DNA of 64,000 nucleotides, from the NCBI GenBank assembly GCA_024195585.1, contig SWBL01000109.1, positions 1 through 64,000 on the forward strand. The letters run 5' to 3'. How positions within the stretch are numbered: position 1 is the stretch's first letter; each line of letters begins with the position of its first letter. The DNA comes from Aureobasidium sp. EXF-3400. Its lineage: Eukaryota > Ascomycota > Dothideomycetes > Dothideales > Saccotheciaceae. This document shows, in pieces, positions 54,484 to 64,000 of this stretch. A program made the translations under genes and the position numbers. The notes beneath the pieces are model-generated. The model worked only from the letters and a program-made list of their open reading frames with translations. It made no database searches and was not told where the DNA came from.

Positions 54484-55476
54484 TTGCTTTTGCAATTTTT
54501 GCCCAGACGTTCTCTCTTTTTGTGGGGCTTGGCTTCGTGTTCGACTTCCTCTTGCGAGCGTTGACGTCTCACAAGCACAGCCTTCAATACAAGCGAAGTG
54601 ACCTGTTTGTCTCTTGTTCACAAGGATTTTCATATGCTGATGATGAGCCCCCTTTTTTTTTTTCGCAGCTCGAGCTGAAGAGCATGCTGACAGCAGTCGT
54701 GTGTAATGTGCTTGTATCGAAGCTATGAAAGTCATGCAGTGAGCTCGTAAAAGCGCCGAAGCTCAAGCTCTCATTCGACTACACTGGCACTGTTCCAAAT
54801 AAGGCAGCACGTCCATGTCAATTGACAAGAAGTCAATCGCAGCTGAAAGGACAATGCACGTATAGACATAACAAGTAAGCAGTGCATGATGCAATCAGAA
54901 GCTGAGCATGTTTCAGCCATCTCAACCAGTTTAGTCAACAACATGTCGAGAACCATATCTGACAGTGCGTTGCATGTGACGGATTTGCATAGCGCAGATT
55001 GCAGCGTGTTCACTCAAGACGCCGAGCTGAGGTTCATATGCAAGTTCGAACATACGACGGGACCAAAGAGCATAGCCATCTCTCATTCTGACCGTCATCA
55101 AGTCGGGCAATTGCAGGAGTCTTCTCGCCACGCAAGCATCATTTGCCATGTTAGGACGTAGCAGAATCTCATGAGTGGGAAACCTCCAAGGTGGCGAAAA
55201 TCACAACTCGGTGGAGCAGCAGCTCGAAGAGCATCGAATGATTATTGCAGGTAAGCGACGAGACTGACCAACAGCTTTTCTCGAGCAGACACAATTAGCA
55301 ACGTAGCTCACGAGTATCCGGACGGGTTCGATATGCTGAAGAGCTCTGGTACTTAAGCAACCATATTGCCTCGATGCTAACACTCGAATCATTCAACAGC
55401 AGCATCGCTTTCCATTGCTCAATTCGCATATCACAAAGTTTTTGCTTCAAGAATATCCTTCAATCAATCAATCATC
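54484..55476. other. Intergenic
   Basis: About 1 kb with a T-run (54652-54662) and short frames on both strands. Just upstream of 55477 are AATCAATCAATCATC repeats, a typical AT-rich leader. No gene is supported. Confidence 0.55.
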
Positions 55477-56859
55477 ATGCCTATCCTTTCCAATTGGAAC
55501 GAAGAGATCAAGTTCCTCGTCCCAGACGACAAGTTCAAAGCCCCATCTTCAATCTCAGAAGTCCAGACCATCATCAAAGATGCCGCCGAGCACCACGAAA
55601 AGGTCAGGGTCATTGGTGCCATGCACTCAACCACCCAATGTATGGTCGGCAATGGCATCACCATCTCCATGAAGAACATGGCCGAGATCTTGCACGTTGA
55701 TGAGGACAGCATGACTGCTACGGTCCAAGCTGGCGTGACCATCCATCAATTGTGCGAGTATCTCAAGCCGCGTGGTTATCAACCTCCAGTCATCCTTGAG
55801 TATGGCAACTTCCAAATTGGCGCTATTAGTGGCACTCAAGCAAACGACAGCTCTCTTTCCGATACTGCTCAGTTTGCTTCGTTCGTGGTTGGTGTCAAAC
55901 TCATCAAGGCTGATGGAGAAATGATGGAAATCTCAGAGACACAAAATGCAGAACATCTCCATGCTATTCGCTCTCATTATGGCCTCTTCGGCGTAGTCTA
56001 CGAAGCCAGCGTCCGCATCTGGAAGACCAGACACTTGGAATTCAGCTACGAGATGACGACCCTCGACGCCTTTTCCGCAGACGTGATCGGCAACGTAAAC
56101 AAACTGCGTAACTCCTACGACCAAGCCTTCGGTCTGCTCTTTCAAGCCGACGGAAAGTTCATGATCCAAAAGAGAAAATTCGTCGACAACGATACCAAAA
56201 GCCCTCATCCTTTGACCAACAACCTCGAAGCCAAAGCCATAAACCTCTACGCTGATCTTGTGCTTCCTCTCGCCAAAGCGAACGGCCAACTCAAACTGCC
56301 TGCCCACCAGCAAGAATGGTTGAGTACAGCATTGGTAGACCTACCTCTACGCGCCCTCAGCCACAGCAAGTACATAATCGACCCCAACGACCGCGCAGTC
56401 CCCTACCGCAAAAACCAACCCCACTTCGACTTTTTCGACTGGGTGTTCCCAGAACAAAACTGGTCCGCCATGGCTCATGCCTGGATCTCCCTCTGCAACA
56501 CCTTCGAAGCAGAGAAAAACTTCGTCTTGACGCTACCTTGTTTAGTCTACTTCCTCAAACAAGACGACAATATGTTGTTGTCAAGGTCCAGAGGTGGAAA
56601 CATGATGGCCATCGATCCTGAATATGAGGATCCTACTGATCCAAAATGGTTGGAGTTTCGTCTTGCGTTTTCGGAGGTTGCGAAACAACATGGTGGCATT
56701 CCTCATATCAATAAGACTAGGGATGGGGCGATTAGGTGGTTTGCGGAGGCTTGTGATCAGGATGCGTTGGAGAGGTATTTGGAGCAGAGGAAGGAGTTTG
56801 ATCCTGAGGGTATGTTCGTGAATGAGTTCTTTGCGACTATGTTTGAGGGTCGTATGTAG
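55477..56859 (+). CDS. FAD-linked oxidase, aldonolactone oxidase (ALO)-like
   Basis: Single exon, 460 aa. A PCMH-type FAD-binding domain fills the first half: KVRVIGAMHSTTQCM (the GAMHS matches the His-containing flavin loop), TVQAGVTIHQLCEYL, and GAISGTQANDSS. The C-terminal half has the ALO-type substrate domain ending FDPEGMFVNEFF. Members such as D-arabinono-1,4-lactone oxidase and gulonolactone oxidase make ascorbate-type products and H2O2. The actual substrate cannot be told, and the C-terminal HWGK block typical of true ALO is not obvious here. No targeting peptide. The ATG at 55477 opens the frame just before the domain. Confidence 0.85.
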   Translation: MPILSNWNEEIKFLVPDDKFKAPSSISEVQTIIKDAAEHHEKVRVIGAMHSTTQCMVGNGITISMKNMAEILHVDEDSMTATVQAGVTIHQLCEYLKPRGYQPPVILEYGNFQIGAISGTQANDSSLSDTAQFASFVVGVKLIKADGEMMEISETQNAEHLHAIRSHYGLFGVVYEASVRIWKTRHLEFSYEMTTLDAFSADVIGNVNKLRNSYDQAFGLLFQADGKFMIQKRKFVDNDTKSPHPLTNNLEAKAINLYADLVLPLAKANGQLKLPAHQQEWLSTALVDLPLRALSHSKYIIDPNDRAVPYRKNQPHFDFFDWVFPEQNWSAMAHAWISLCNTFEAEKNFVLTLPCLVYFLKQDDNMLLSRSRGGNMMAIDPEYEDPTDPKWLEFRLAFSEVAKQHGGIPHINKTRDGAIRWFAEACDQDALERYLEQRKEFDPEGMFVNEFFATMFEGRM

Positions 56860-57136
56860 AAGAGGGTTGCTCGGGAACTTGAGTGCTATTTAACGAATAT
56901 CTAGGATCTCATGACGGGTAGAATCAGAAAGTGGATGATTTCATCTTCAAAGGCGCAAGTGTGGCCTGAGCCTGGGACAGAAACCGTGAGGCAAGATACA
57001 GACTGACTGGAAGAAGGAAGAAAGTAGAAGCATATATCTCTAGAGGAAATGCAATGGAACCGCTGTTGGAAACAAAAAAGACAATATGAACAACAAGAAT
57101 CTTCTGTTCTCCATGCATGAAAGGTCACCCATTAGT
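56860..57136. other. Short convergent 3' region
   Basis: About 277 bases between the FAD oxidase stop and the RUD3 stop. Nothing else is seen. Confidence 0.5.
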
Positions 57137-59524
57137 CTAATTAGGTTTGGGACTAACAAGACCCAGTCCTCCAGCAGAAGCAGGTCTCTCTTGTGTTGGA
57201 GACATCATGGCGAAACTGCCACTACGGCTACTATGCATGCCGCCCTCTTGCGCTTCTCTTTCCAAGAAGTCGGACCAGAGTTCGGCGAGTGATTCTTTGC
57301 TGCCTCCTTGATGGTTGTCGAAGGTAGAGTCTGATAATGATGGCGTTGAAGGAGTGCGGCGGAAAGGCGATAGAGGGATCTTGAGCATGGAATTAGAAGC
57401 ACCTGGTCGTGCCAGTCCTGCTTGCTCTCTTTGTTCTGTTTGACACGTCAGTACTAATGCTGATGCAAATGAAACTGCAACGACGAGAAGAACTTACCCT
57501 CGGTCCAACCAAGTAGTGCAGCAATGAGTTGCAGGACTTGGAACTTCTTTGGATCACTACGATCAAGAATCAAGAAATGCAAGAAATGGTTGGTTACAAT
57601 ATGACGATCCACATTGTCCTCTGGTTTGCCACGTTTCAGGAATCGCAGAGCTTTTGTGAGGTGGTCGTTGAGAATGACGGCTTCGTGTCGCAGTTTCCCG
57701 ATCAGCAAGTTCTTCTCCTTGACCTCTTTCTCAAACGGAAGGGCCCGCTCGAGCTCTTTCCGCACTTTTTCGAGCTCTTCTGTTGATGATGCGGCAGAGG
57801 CTTTTGCTTCTTCGGCCTGAGCGCGCAGAGCGTCTAGCTGAGCTTGTGAACTCTCAACCATTTCGCGCAGCTCTTTTTTGCGTGCATCCTGGATGTCTTG
57901 CAACGCCCGCTGCAGCGAGTCGACTGTTGAATTTTGTGTATCTCTCTCGCTTGCAGCCCGGTCGTAGGCTTCTCTCTGAGCGTTGAGTTGTTCCTCGATC
58001 TCTGCTACGCGCTCACTAAGAGCTTCGCGTAACGATCTCTCTTCCATAGCCAGAACTTCCCAGTCTTGCATAGCTTGTCGGGCGTTCTCGAATTCTTCAC
58101 GAGCATACGCTTCTCTGCTGATCAACTCATCACGCTCCTTGACCCAGTTCGATTGGCTGACGTTAGTACGGCTTCGAAGTGATTCGATCTCGCTTTCGTG
58201 CTCCTTGCGTTGGGTCTCGAGCTGATGAATGGTAGCTTGAAGCTCTTGTTTGCTTTCGCGAGCAGATCTGCTCTCTTCTTGGAGTTCTTCAATCTCAGCG
58301 CGAGCTTTCGAGAGTTCTTCAGCATCTGCTTTCAGACGTTCTCCTAGTTGCGACTTGATGGTGTTGACCTTGCCAAGAAGTGTGCGGTATGCGCTCTCGG
58401 CGGTTTCCTTGCCCTTCTGGGTTTCTTCAAGTTGTGCCTTCAGTCGTTCCACCTCTTCATCACCTGAACTCTGCTTTCCAGCTTGTGCTTCTTGGGCTTG
58501 TTTCTTCAGGTCTTCAACTTCTTTCTGATGCTTTTCCTGTAGAGATTCCAGTGACTTGCGTAACTCTGTGATCTCGGCATTCTCCTTGGTCGCTTGTGCT
58601 TCCTGAGTCTCCTTGTTGAGACGCTCAATCTCCTTCTCGTGTTCTGCTTTCATGGATTCCATGGATTGACGCAGATTGGCGATTTCGGAATTGTCCTTGT
58701 CTGTTTGGGCATCGGCTGCTTGCTTCTTGAGGCCCTTAATCTCGGTTGTGTGCTTCGCTTGCATAGATGTAAGCGACTGGCGCAGCTCGGCTACTTCAGC
58801 ATTGTCTCTGGTAGATTGTGCGTTTTGTGCCTGATCCTTGAGGTCTTGTATCTCCTGCAGGTGACTCTTCTGCATGGAATCGATTGAAGCGCGCAACTCA
58901 GAAACTTCGGCATTGTCCTTGGTAGCCTGGGCTTCTTCGGCTTGCTTCTTTTGCTGGTCGAGTTCCTGCTTGTGCTTGTCCTGTGCAGACTGTAGCGACT
59001 TGCGCAAGTCGTCAATCTCGGCATTGTCTCTAGTGGTCTTATCGTTCTGAGCCTGTGTCTTAAGATGTTCCGTCTCTTGATGGTGCTTCTCCTGGATGGA
59101 TTCGAGGGACCTGCGCAGGTCGGCTAATTCTTGACGCAGGTCATCTCGCTCCTTGACCATGGCATCCATGCGGGCAGCTGTTTCTGAGTGGGCGTCATGG
59201 TCTGGTTGAGTGGCGGGCTCGGACGTAGGGTGGGGATCATTGAGCGGCAAGGGTTGTGGAGTGGTGGTATCGTCGAGAGCAGCTACCGAGGGCTTCCGGC
59301 TTGCGACCTCATCGTCGTCGCCATCGTCATCTGGATCATCGTTTGCGCCATTAACGTCTGTGGTGTCTGTGGAAGATTTTGTCTTGTCGTTGGCCTTCTT
59401 CTTGTTCTTTCTCTTCTTCTTGGAAGCTGCAACGTGGCCGCGTCAGCTGTGTGTGGTCAAGGGCGAGGATGAGGATGAACAAACCCGATTTAGACGCTGC
59501 ATCGGCATTTGACACAGCAGACAT
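57137..59524 (-). CDS. RUD3: RUD3-like golgin with GRAB domain
   Basis: Exons (minus) 59524-59485, 59426-57498 and 57435-57137; 755 aa. The N terminus has a Lys-rich patch (SKKKRKNKKKANDK) and acidic stretch (DDPDDDGDDDE). A long coiled coil covers about 95-600. Within it are five tandem 37-residue repeats plus a partial copy (58474-59139). Near the end is the GRIP-related Arf-binding region: NLLIGKLRHEAVILNDHLTK, DRHIVTNHFLHFL, FQVLQLIAALLGW and then EEQREQAGLARPG, which is completed by the 62-nt intron. Rud3/Grp1 tethers vesicles at the cis-Golgi by binding Arf1. The C-terminal 80 residues are Ser/Pro-rich. Intron 1 is 58 nt. Confidence 0.92.
58474..59139 (-). repeat. 111-bp tandem repeats in the RUD3 coiled coil
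   Basis: Five full 37-codon units and one partial unit, each starting D/E-N-(A/S)-E-(I/V) and running through LR-x-S, a KH or EH and a final A-Q-(A/S/T) stretch. The units encode coiled coil. They differ at many codons, so the array is old. Confidence 0.75.
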
Positions 59525-60152
59525 GATCGGAAATCAGCGCCTACAGTGCTATAGCTCAAATTGACTGTCCGCAATGTCGAGATTGGGAAAGGCAGCATAG
59601 ACACAAGCAGGGGCTCCGGCCTTCCCCACACTTTCCCACGCCGCGACCAAGGACCCACCCGCTGCCGCAACCAACCACTTTCAACATCATCTACTCCAGA
59701 CATGCATTCACTCCTTAGAACATTTTCTTTTTCTTTTGTCAATCCTTCGATACCAGTGACCAGGTTGTCCAACTAGTCTGGCTTCTGACCCAAGGATGCT
59801 TGCAGATTGGTTCTGGTGTCACATCCTGCAGCTATCCCTCAAGCCACCATCACTAATCCCGCCTTTCCGTATGGCCGGACATATCTCGCTGATCAGGAAA
59901 CCCCTCCGAAACAGCCATCAATGGCGGGGAACAACTGAGCTATCTCAAATACTGCTCTCCATCACCCGCATGGCTGAGAGTTTATCTTCTTCCCCGCCTA
60001 TTCATCTGTACAATCATGTCTAGAAGGACCACACCCCGCACTTGGTCTAGACCCGACCACTCAATCTATATACATCTTGATTCAAGTTGGTGGGTCTCTG
60101 CTACATCCTCCTTCTTTCAATCTGCAGTCAGATTGCAACAAACAAAGTCATC
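59525..60152. promoter_or_regulatory. Divergent promoter, RUD3 / catalase-related gene
   Basis: 628 bases between two head-to-head genes. TATA-like CTATATACAT lies at 60065-60074, about 80 bases before the catalase-related start. No gene is supported. Confidence 0.4.
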
Positions 60153-61354
60153 ATGTCTTCCACTGTAATCGTCGATCGTACTTCTAAGTTGACCGTCCAC
60201 GAAGCTCCAAACAAGGACTCCAACAATGTCCAACAGGAAGACCTCTCCGGTCGGAACTATATTCGTTGGGATGCTGAAGGTGTAGAGAAGATCCCAGAAG
60301 ACGAGGAGGACGATATCAATGCCGTCGCCGAACAGATCAACTTGATTCAGAAAGCCCAGTGGAACATCCACCGTCATTGCTACAGCGGTACCCATGCTCG
60401 CACACATGGAATCGTCAAGGGCACTTTCATCGTCGACGACAACCTGCCTAAGCACCTCAAGCAGGGTGAGCTCTTCGCTCACGGCGGTGAGTACCCTATT
60501 GCTGCAAGATACAGCACAGAGCCTGGTGATCCGGGCTTGGACGTATGTCTCCACGTCCTCCCTTCTACACCCAATCACTAATGCCTCTGCAGGACCGTAT
60601 CCCTGTTCCTCGAGGCTTTGCCATGAAGCTCTTCGGTGTCAAGGGTGACATGTACGAGAACTACCCCACGCACGATATTGAGTTCAACAGCACTCCAGCT
60701 CTCGACCTTGCCACTGCCAAAGTCACTCGCGAGATCATCGATCTCCGTATCAAATACGGCCACGATCAGGAAGAATTACGCAAACACCTCGAGAAGCGCA
60801 ACGACACTGAATTGCAGACTGCGCGCGACAAAGTGCGCAACACTCATCTGGAGAGCACTCGCCAGTACTCGCAGACCGCCTACCGCTTCGGAGACTATGT
60901 CATGAAGTACTGCCTGGTGCCTTCAGGTGAGACACAGCGCAAGCTCTACGACGAGACTGTACGCCCCGAGCACGGCTCAGACATCCTGCACCGCTGGCTC
61001 CAAAACTTCCATGCCACACACGATGCAGAGTACCTCTTCCAAGTCCAGCTATGTGAAAATCTGGAAGACCAACCTGTCGAGTATGCCGGCAAAATCTGGG
61101 ACCCTGAAAAGTATCCCTGGCAGACCGTGGCTACAGTCAAGATCCCCAAGCAAGAGAGCTTCGACTTTGAGAGGAAGACTTTCTGGGAGGATCATATGAG
61201 AGTTGACCCATGGCACGGGCTCAAGGCATACCAACCTCTTGGTGGGCCCAACAGATTGAGAAAGATGGTGTATCCTGCGTCAAGCGCACTGCGCCGCAAG
61301 ATGAATGGCAGGAAGGAGGTTCACGTCACTAGCGTGGATGATGTCCCCAACTGA
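60153..61354 (+). CDS. Catalase-related hemoprotein (383 aa)
   Basis: Exons 60153-60542 and 60593-61354. The distal-heme motif is HARTHGIVKGTF, with the catalytic His at residue 85 preceded by Thr84. FAHGGEYPIAARYS and IPVPRGFAMKLFGVKG are catalase-fold blocks. The proximal heme ligand is Tyr357 in RKMVYPASSALRR, with Arg353 four residues before it, as in catalases. The protein lacks the C-terminal flavodoxin-like part and is near the size of the minimal catalase fold. True catalases usually have Val before the distal His; Thr there is known from coral allene oxide synthase. So it may act on fatty-acid hydroperoxides rather than H2O2, which is inference. No signal or clear peroxisomal tail (ends DDVPN). 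The 50-nt intron is phase 0. Confidence 0.88.
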
Positions 61355-62459
61355 GATGGGAAACAATGTTCTCAGGGGAACGACTCTGTATTACCAAAGT
61401 ATGTTCCCTTTGTATAGCTGTTTGTAATTAATGTTATGGTTCATGAGACAAAAACAGTTGCTGCTTCTGTTTCTAGCCCGTGAGCGCTTTCCCTGACCAA
61501 CCATTTATGCTGCAATAACATGTTGCATGTCTTCAGTACACTACAACACAAAGCACGTCTGCTGAAATCAATCCTGAAGTCCTTCACTTGTTCATGAGCT
61601 CTACTCACTCCATCTCCTTCACTGTTCGATTAATTAAGCGGCGTCATGCTCCCACATCTATGGATTCGACATGGACCATGGCACGTGACTCCGTCGCTTA
61701 ACAGAATCAAGAATACCTCTTTGTGAGTATCTACAAGAAGGGGTGATTCGTCATTCTTGTGCCTTATGATTGATGTGATAGCGAGATTTTAGAAGGTTGT
61801 GTATCTCCAATGACAAGATGGTGATGTGTTTGTAGCTATAGAAATGCAGCAAGTAGTTTGGGAACAAAGATATGCTAGAGAAACCTTGTAACTATCTGAC
61901 ACTTGCATCTCCCTGACACTGATGCGAGATGGAAAAAAGGTAACTTCGAGCATCTTCCAGCTGCTGTACTATGCGCGCGCCAATGACAAGGATATCCAGG
62001 AGATCAACAAGCTAGAAAGCAGGTATGATCGCAAATTCGAACCAGCCAACGAAAGCATCGAGATTCAGCCTGCAGATCAAACAGCCCGTGATGGCTGGAC
62101 AAGTGAGATGCAAGCTGCGAACACTATCCTAGCACAAGAGCCATGGGTACAGCAGCACGCAGAAGGATACTCGAACTCATCCCAACGTCCATCACTTTGT
62201 CTCAGTATGCACTACTGCAGAACTGCTGAAAAGATTCACGAAACAGAGACACACCAAGAAAAGACAATGGCGTTGGATACAGTTTGTCTGCATCCCCAGC
62301 AGGGACATAATCAACAACTCGTGACTGTCAAAATACATAAACTACTCTGCGAAATAGAGGCACAGCAAAGAGAGACAAAGGGTAGGATACAGCTGACCGA
62401 ACTAAAGAAAAAGAAAGAGAGAAAACATCCATGTAAACATAACTCCAAGAACCAAGTAT
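61355..62459. other. Intergenic with a weak ORF
   Basis: About 1.1 kb between convergent genes. A 185-codon frame at 61922-62479 is listed separately with low confidence. Nothing else is visible. Confidence 0.5.
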
Positions 62460-62479
62460 CTAATACTTGTTATCCGTAA
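61922..62479 (+). CDS. Weakly supported ORF, unknown
   Basis: ATG at 61922 opens 185 codons. The first 100 are polar and plausible (DIQEINKLESRYDRKFEPAN, GWTSEMQAANTILAQ). The last 50 are Lys/Glu/Gln-rich and overlap the 3' end of the minus-strand small secreted gene, which argues against it. No family, promoter or intron evidence. Confidence 0.2.
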   Translation: MRDGKKVTSSIFQLLYYARANDKDIQEINKLESRYDRKFEPANESIEIQPADQTARDGWTSEMQAANTILAQEPWVQQHAEGYSNSSQRPSLCLSMHYCRTAEKIHETETHQEKTMALDTVCLHPQQGHNQQLVTVKIHKLLCEIEAQQRETKGRIQLTELKKKKERKHPCKHNSKNQVSNTCYP

Positions 62480-62879
62480 TCCAGAAACTCTGACACTTCC
62501 TAGCACCAAAAACCTGCACACCCCTGCCTTGAGCATTTCCCTGCGCACAAACCTGCCAGAACTGTCTCTGACACCAGTACTGAGGGATCCAAACATTGCT
62601 GTTGGAGTTGATACGGCCATCGCCCCAGCAAGGAGGGTTGACAAGGACAGCAACCTTGTTGTGGCCGTCAAAGGTTACGCCGTTGGAGGCGTCCCAGCCG
62701 GGCATGTGGATGTTCTTGTTGCAGAGGTTGTCGATGGCGTTGGCGATGCGCCAATCCTTTTTGATGCAGCTGAAGTGCATGACTTGGTAGTCGATCTCCG
62801 AGTAGGCGAGGATGGGGGTGACGAAGAGGAGGGTGCACAAGGCTGCGATGAGCATCGTGAGGCCGGTGAACTGGACCAT
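62460..62879 (-). CDS. Small secreted protein with six cysteines
   Basis: Single exon, 139 aa. Signal peptide at about 1-25 (MVQFTGLTMLIAALCTLLFV start, ending ILAYS). The mature part has six Cys (FSC, NLC, PPC, YWC, QVC, RKC), enough for three disulfides, and is rich in Trp, Asn and Gly (MPGWDASNGVTF, NSNVWIPQYW). Size, secretion signal and even Cys number fit the small secreted proteins that fungi release in competition or host contact. No known effector family is recognised. ATG at 62879 directly precedes the hydrophobic core. Confidence 0.78.
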   Translation of the reverse strand: MVQFTGLTMLIAALCTLLFVTPILAYSEIDYQVMHFSCIKKDWRIANAIDNLCNKNIHMPGWDASNGVTFDGHNKVAVLVNPPCWGDGRINSNSNVWIPQYWCQRQFWQVCAQGNAQGRGVQVFGARKCQSFWITDNKY

Positions 62880-64000
62880 TGTTGTTTTTGTTCTATTGTT
62901 TGTAGATTGGGTGTTTGTAGATGATCAGTCGTGCTGCAGACGACTGATGAAAAATGATTTGTAATGTGGGAGCGGAGAAGAAAGCGTGTGTTTCTGGAAG
63001 AAGGAAATTGATTTGATGGACGGGTACTCGGCATCTATTTATCAACCAAAGTGGTGTACTATGTGGATCTGGATTGACAAAGAAGGCATCAATGCTACAT
63101 CTTATTGAGAACCCGATACAGCAATATCTCAACTACCTCTTTGACCAAAGACAAGAGCGGCTGTCAGGAATAAAGAAAGCGTTCGTGTGGGGATGTGTTT
63201 CTCAGGTAGTGGCCCACAAGCATGACAGGAAAGAGATTGAAAGTGGCAGGCACGAGGGGGTCCAGATCCATAGACACTTTCGTGTACTTGAGGCCTCACG
63301 GAGCATGCCAACACCTTCCTGCACTCACTGTATCCTGCTATATCGAAGCCCAAGAACAACTTCCACTGGTCGTAATCCATTGAGAGCGCGGTTCGGAAGT
63401 CGCTATATCGGCCAAGCAATAATATGACAAGCTATCAGGTAAGATCCGGACATGGCTATCAATGTAGCCTGTGAGCAAGCCTCAACTGGCACTTGGCAAG
63501 CTGCAAGCGTACAATCCTCACGGTCAATGTTCTGATGGTGAAGGCTTCGCTTCTGATGGTTTTGGATGTTATTCAGAGCCCAAAGCAGCAGACGTCGTCG
63601 TTCTTTCCCCATCATCGACGCGGCACATCCCGCTGCCTGCACAGACCAGCCACGAAGCAGAATAAAACTCTTCCCTTCCTCGCGCTCCTCTTGCTCCAAA
63701 CAAGTTGATGACCTCCATACCCTTAGGTTTCGTTATCCTCTTTGGAGGATACTACCCCGTACGAAATTTATATTCTCGTGAGGCCGATAGGAATGCTACA
63801 TAAGCGCCGCTCATAATTTCGGCTCTCCAGCATTATACGGAGTGACGGGTTCGCTTGCGGCTTACATCTTTTACCTTTAAAAACAAGCTCGTGATTGTCA
63901 AAAGCTGTTTTATGTCCATGCCATGTTTCTGCGATGGGTGCAGACTCGCAGGTTTACGAGAGATCTGAGCAAATAATGCTTGATGCATGCTGAGCACGCT
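62880..64000. other. Intergenic to window end
   Basis: About 1.1 kb. The first 200 bases are the promoter of the small secreted protein; TAAATAG-like A/T-rich sequence near 63040 may be its TATA region. Frames of 96-117 codons on both strands at 63074-63427 lack recognisable content. No gene is supported up to 64000. Confidence 0.5.

Noticed and set aside
1..64000. Transposons, long terminal repeats, CRISPR arrays or a polyketide/peptide synthase cluster
   Set aside because: No transposase or reverse-transcriptase frames, no long terminal or regular spaced repeats, and no megasynthase genes were seen.

Overview
This window is nuclear DNA of a filamentous ascomycete (Pezizomycotina). The evidence is dense protein-coding genes on both strands with short GT-AG introns (about 47-85 nt) carrying CTRAY-type branch points, two tRNA genes with eukaryotic layout (one with an intron at position 37/38), and typical fungal families: Crh-type GH16, Kex1, Efr3, Rud3, 2EXR F-box-like proteins, a GPI-anchored wall protein and small secreted proteins. 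A Dothideomycete is my guess from general style only; the window does not prove the class. No CRISPR array, insertion sequence or intact transposon is visible.

Layout. 1-8.3 kb: a forkhead/FHA transcription factor and EFR3. 8.3-15 kb: gene-poor DNA with one clear unknown Cys-rich protein, one alanine/proline-rich unknown, short repeats and several exon-like fragments. 15-32 kb: dihydrofolate synthase, a Crh glycosidase, a 2EXR protein, a polytopic membrane protein, a protein with a SUMO-interacting-type motif at each end, an unknown two-exon protein, a GPI wall protein, an NCBP3-like cap-binding protein, a second 2EXR protein, and a secreted SMP-30/gluconolactonase-like enzyme. 32-48 kb is mostly housekeeping: RAE1/GLE2, KEX1, a BTB protein, tRNA-Thr, cytosolic methionyl-tRNA synthetase, LTO1, RAD52, a beta-hydroxyacid dehydrogenase and a metallo-beta-lactamase-fold hydrolase. 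48-64 kb: a secreted protein with an internal duplication, then a run of redox genes (fatty-acid alpha-dioxygenase-like heme peroxidase, divergent heme-thiolate peroxidase, FAD-linked oxidase, catalase-related hemoprotein) interrupted by tRNA-Cys and the golgin RUD3, and finally a small secreted six-cysteine protein.

How genes may work together. Most neighbours are unrelated housekeeping genes, as usual in fungi. The exception is the 50-61 kb stretch. An alpha-dioxygenase with intact Tyr-X-X-His is transcribed away from a heme-thiolate peroxidase that keeps PCP and Glu-His-Asp motifs. Nearby are an FAD oxidase and a catalase-family protein whose distal His is preceded by Thr, as in coral allene oxide synthase rather than true catalase. 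Together these could make and convert fatty-acid hydroperoxides (an oxylipin-type set). This is inference from motifs and proximity.

Exon coordinates were worked out by hand from splice signals and reading-frame continuity. I could not run alignments or use transcript data.
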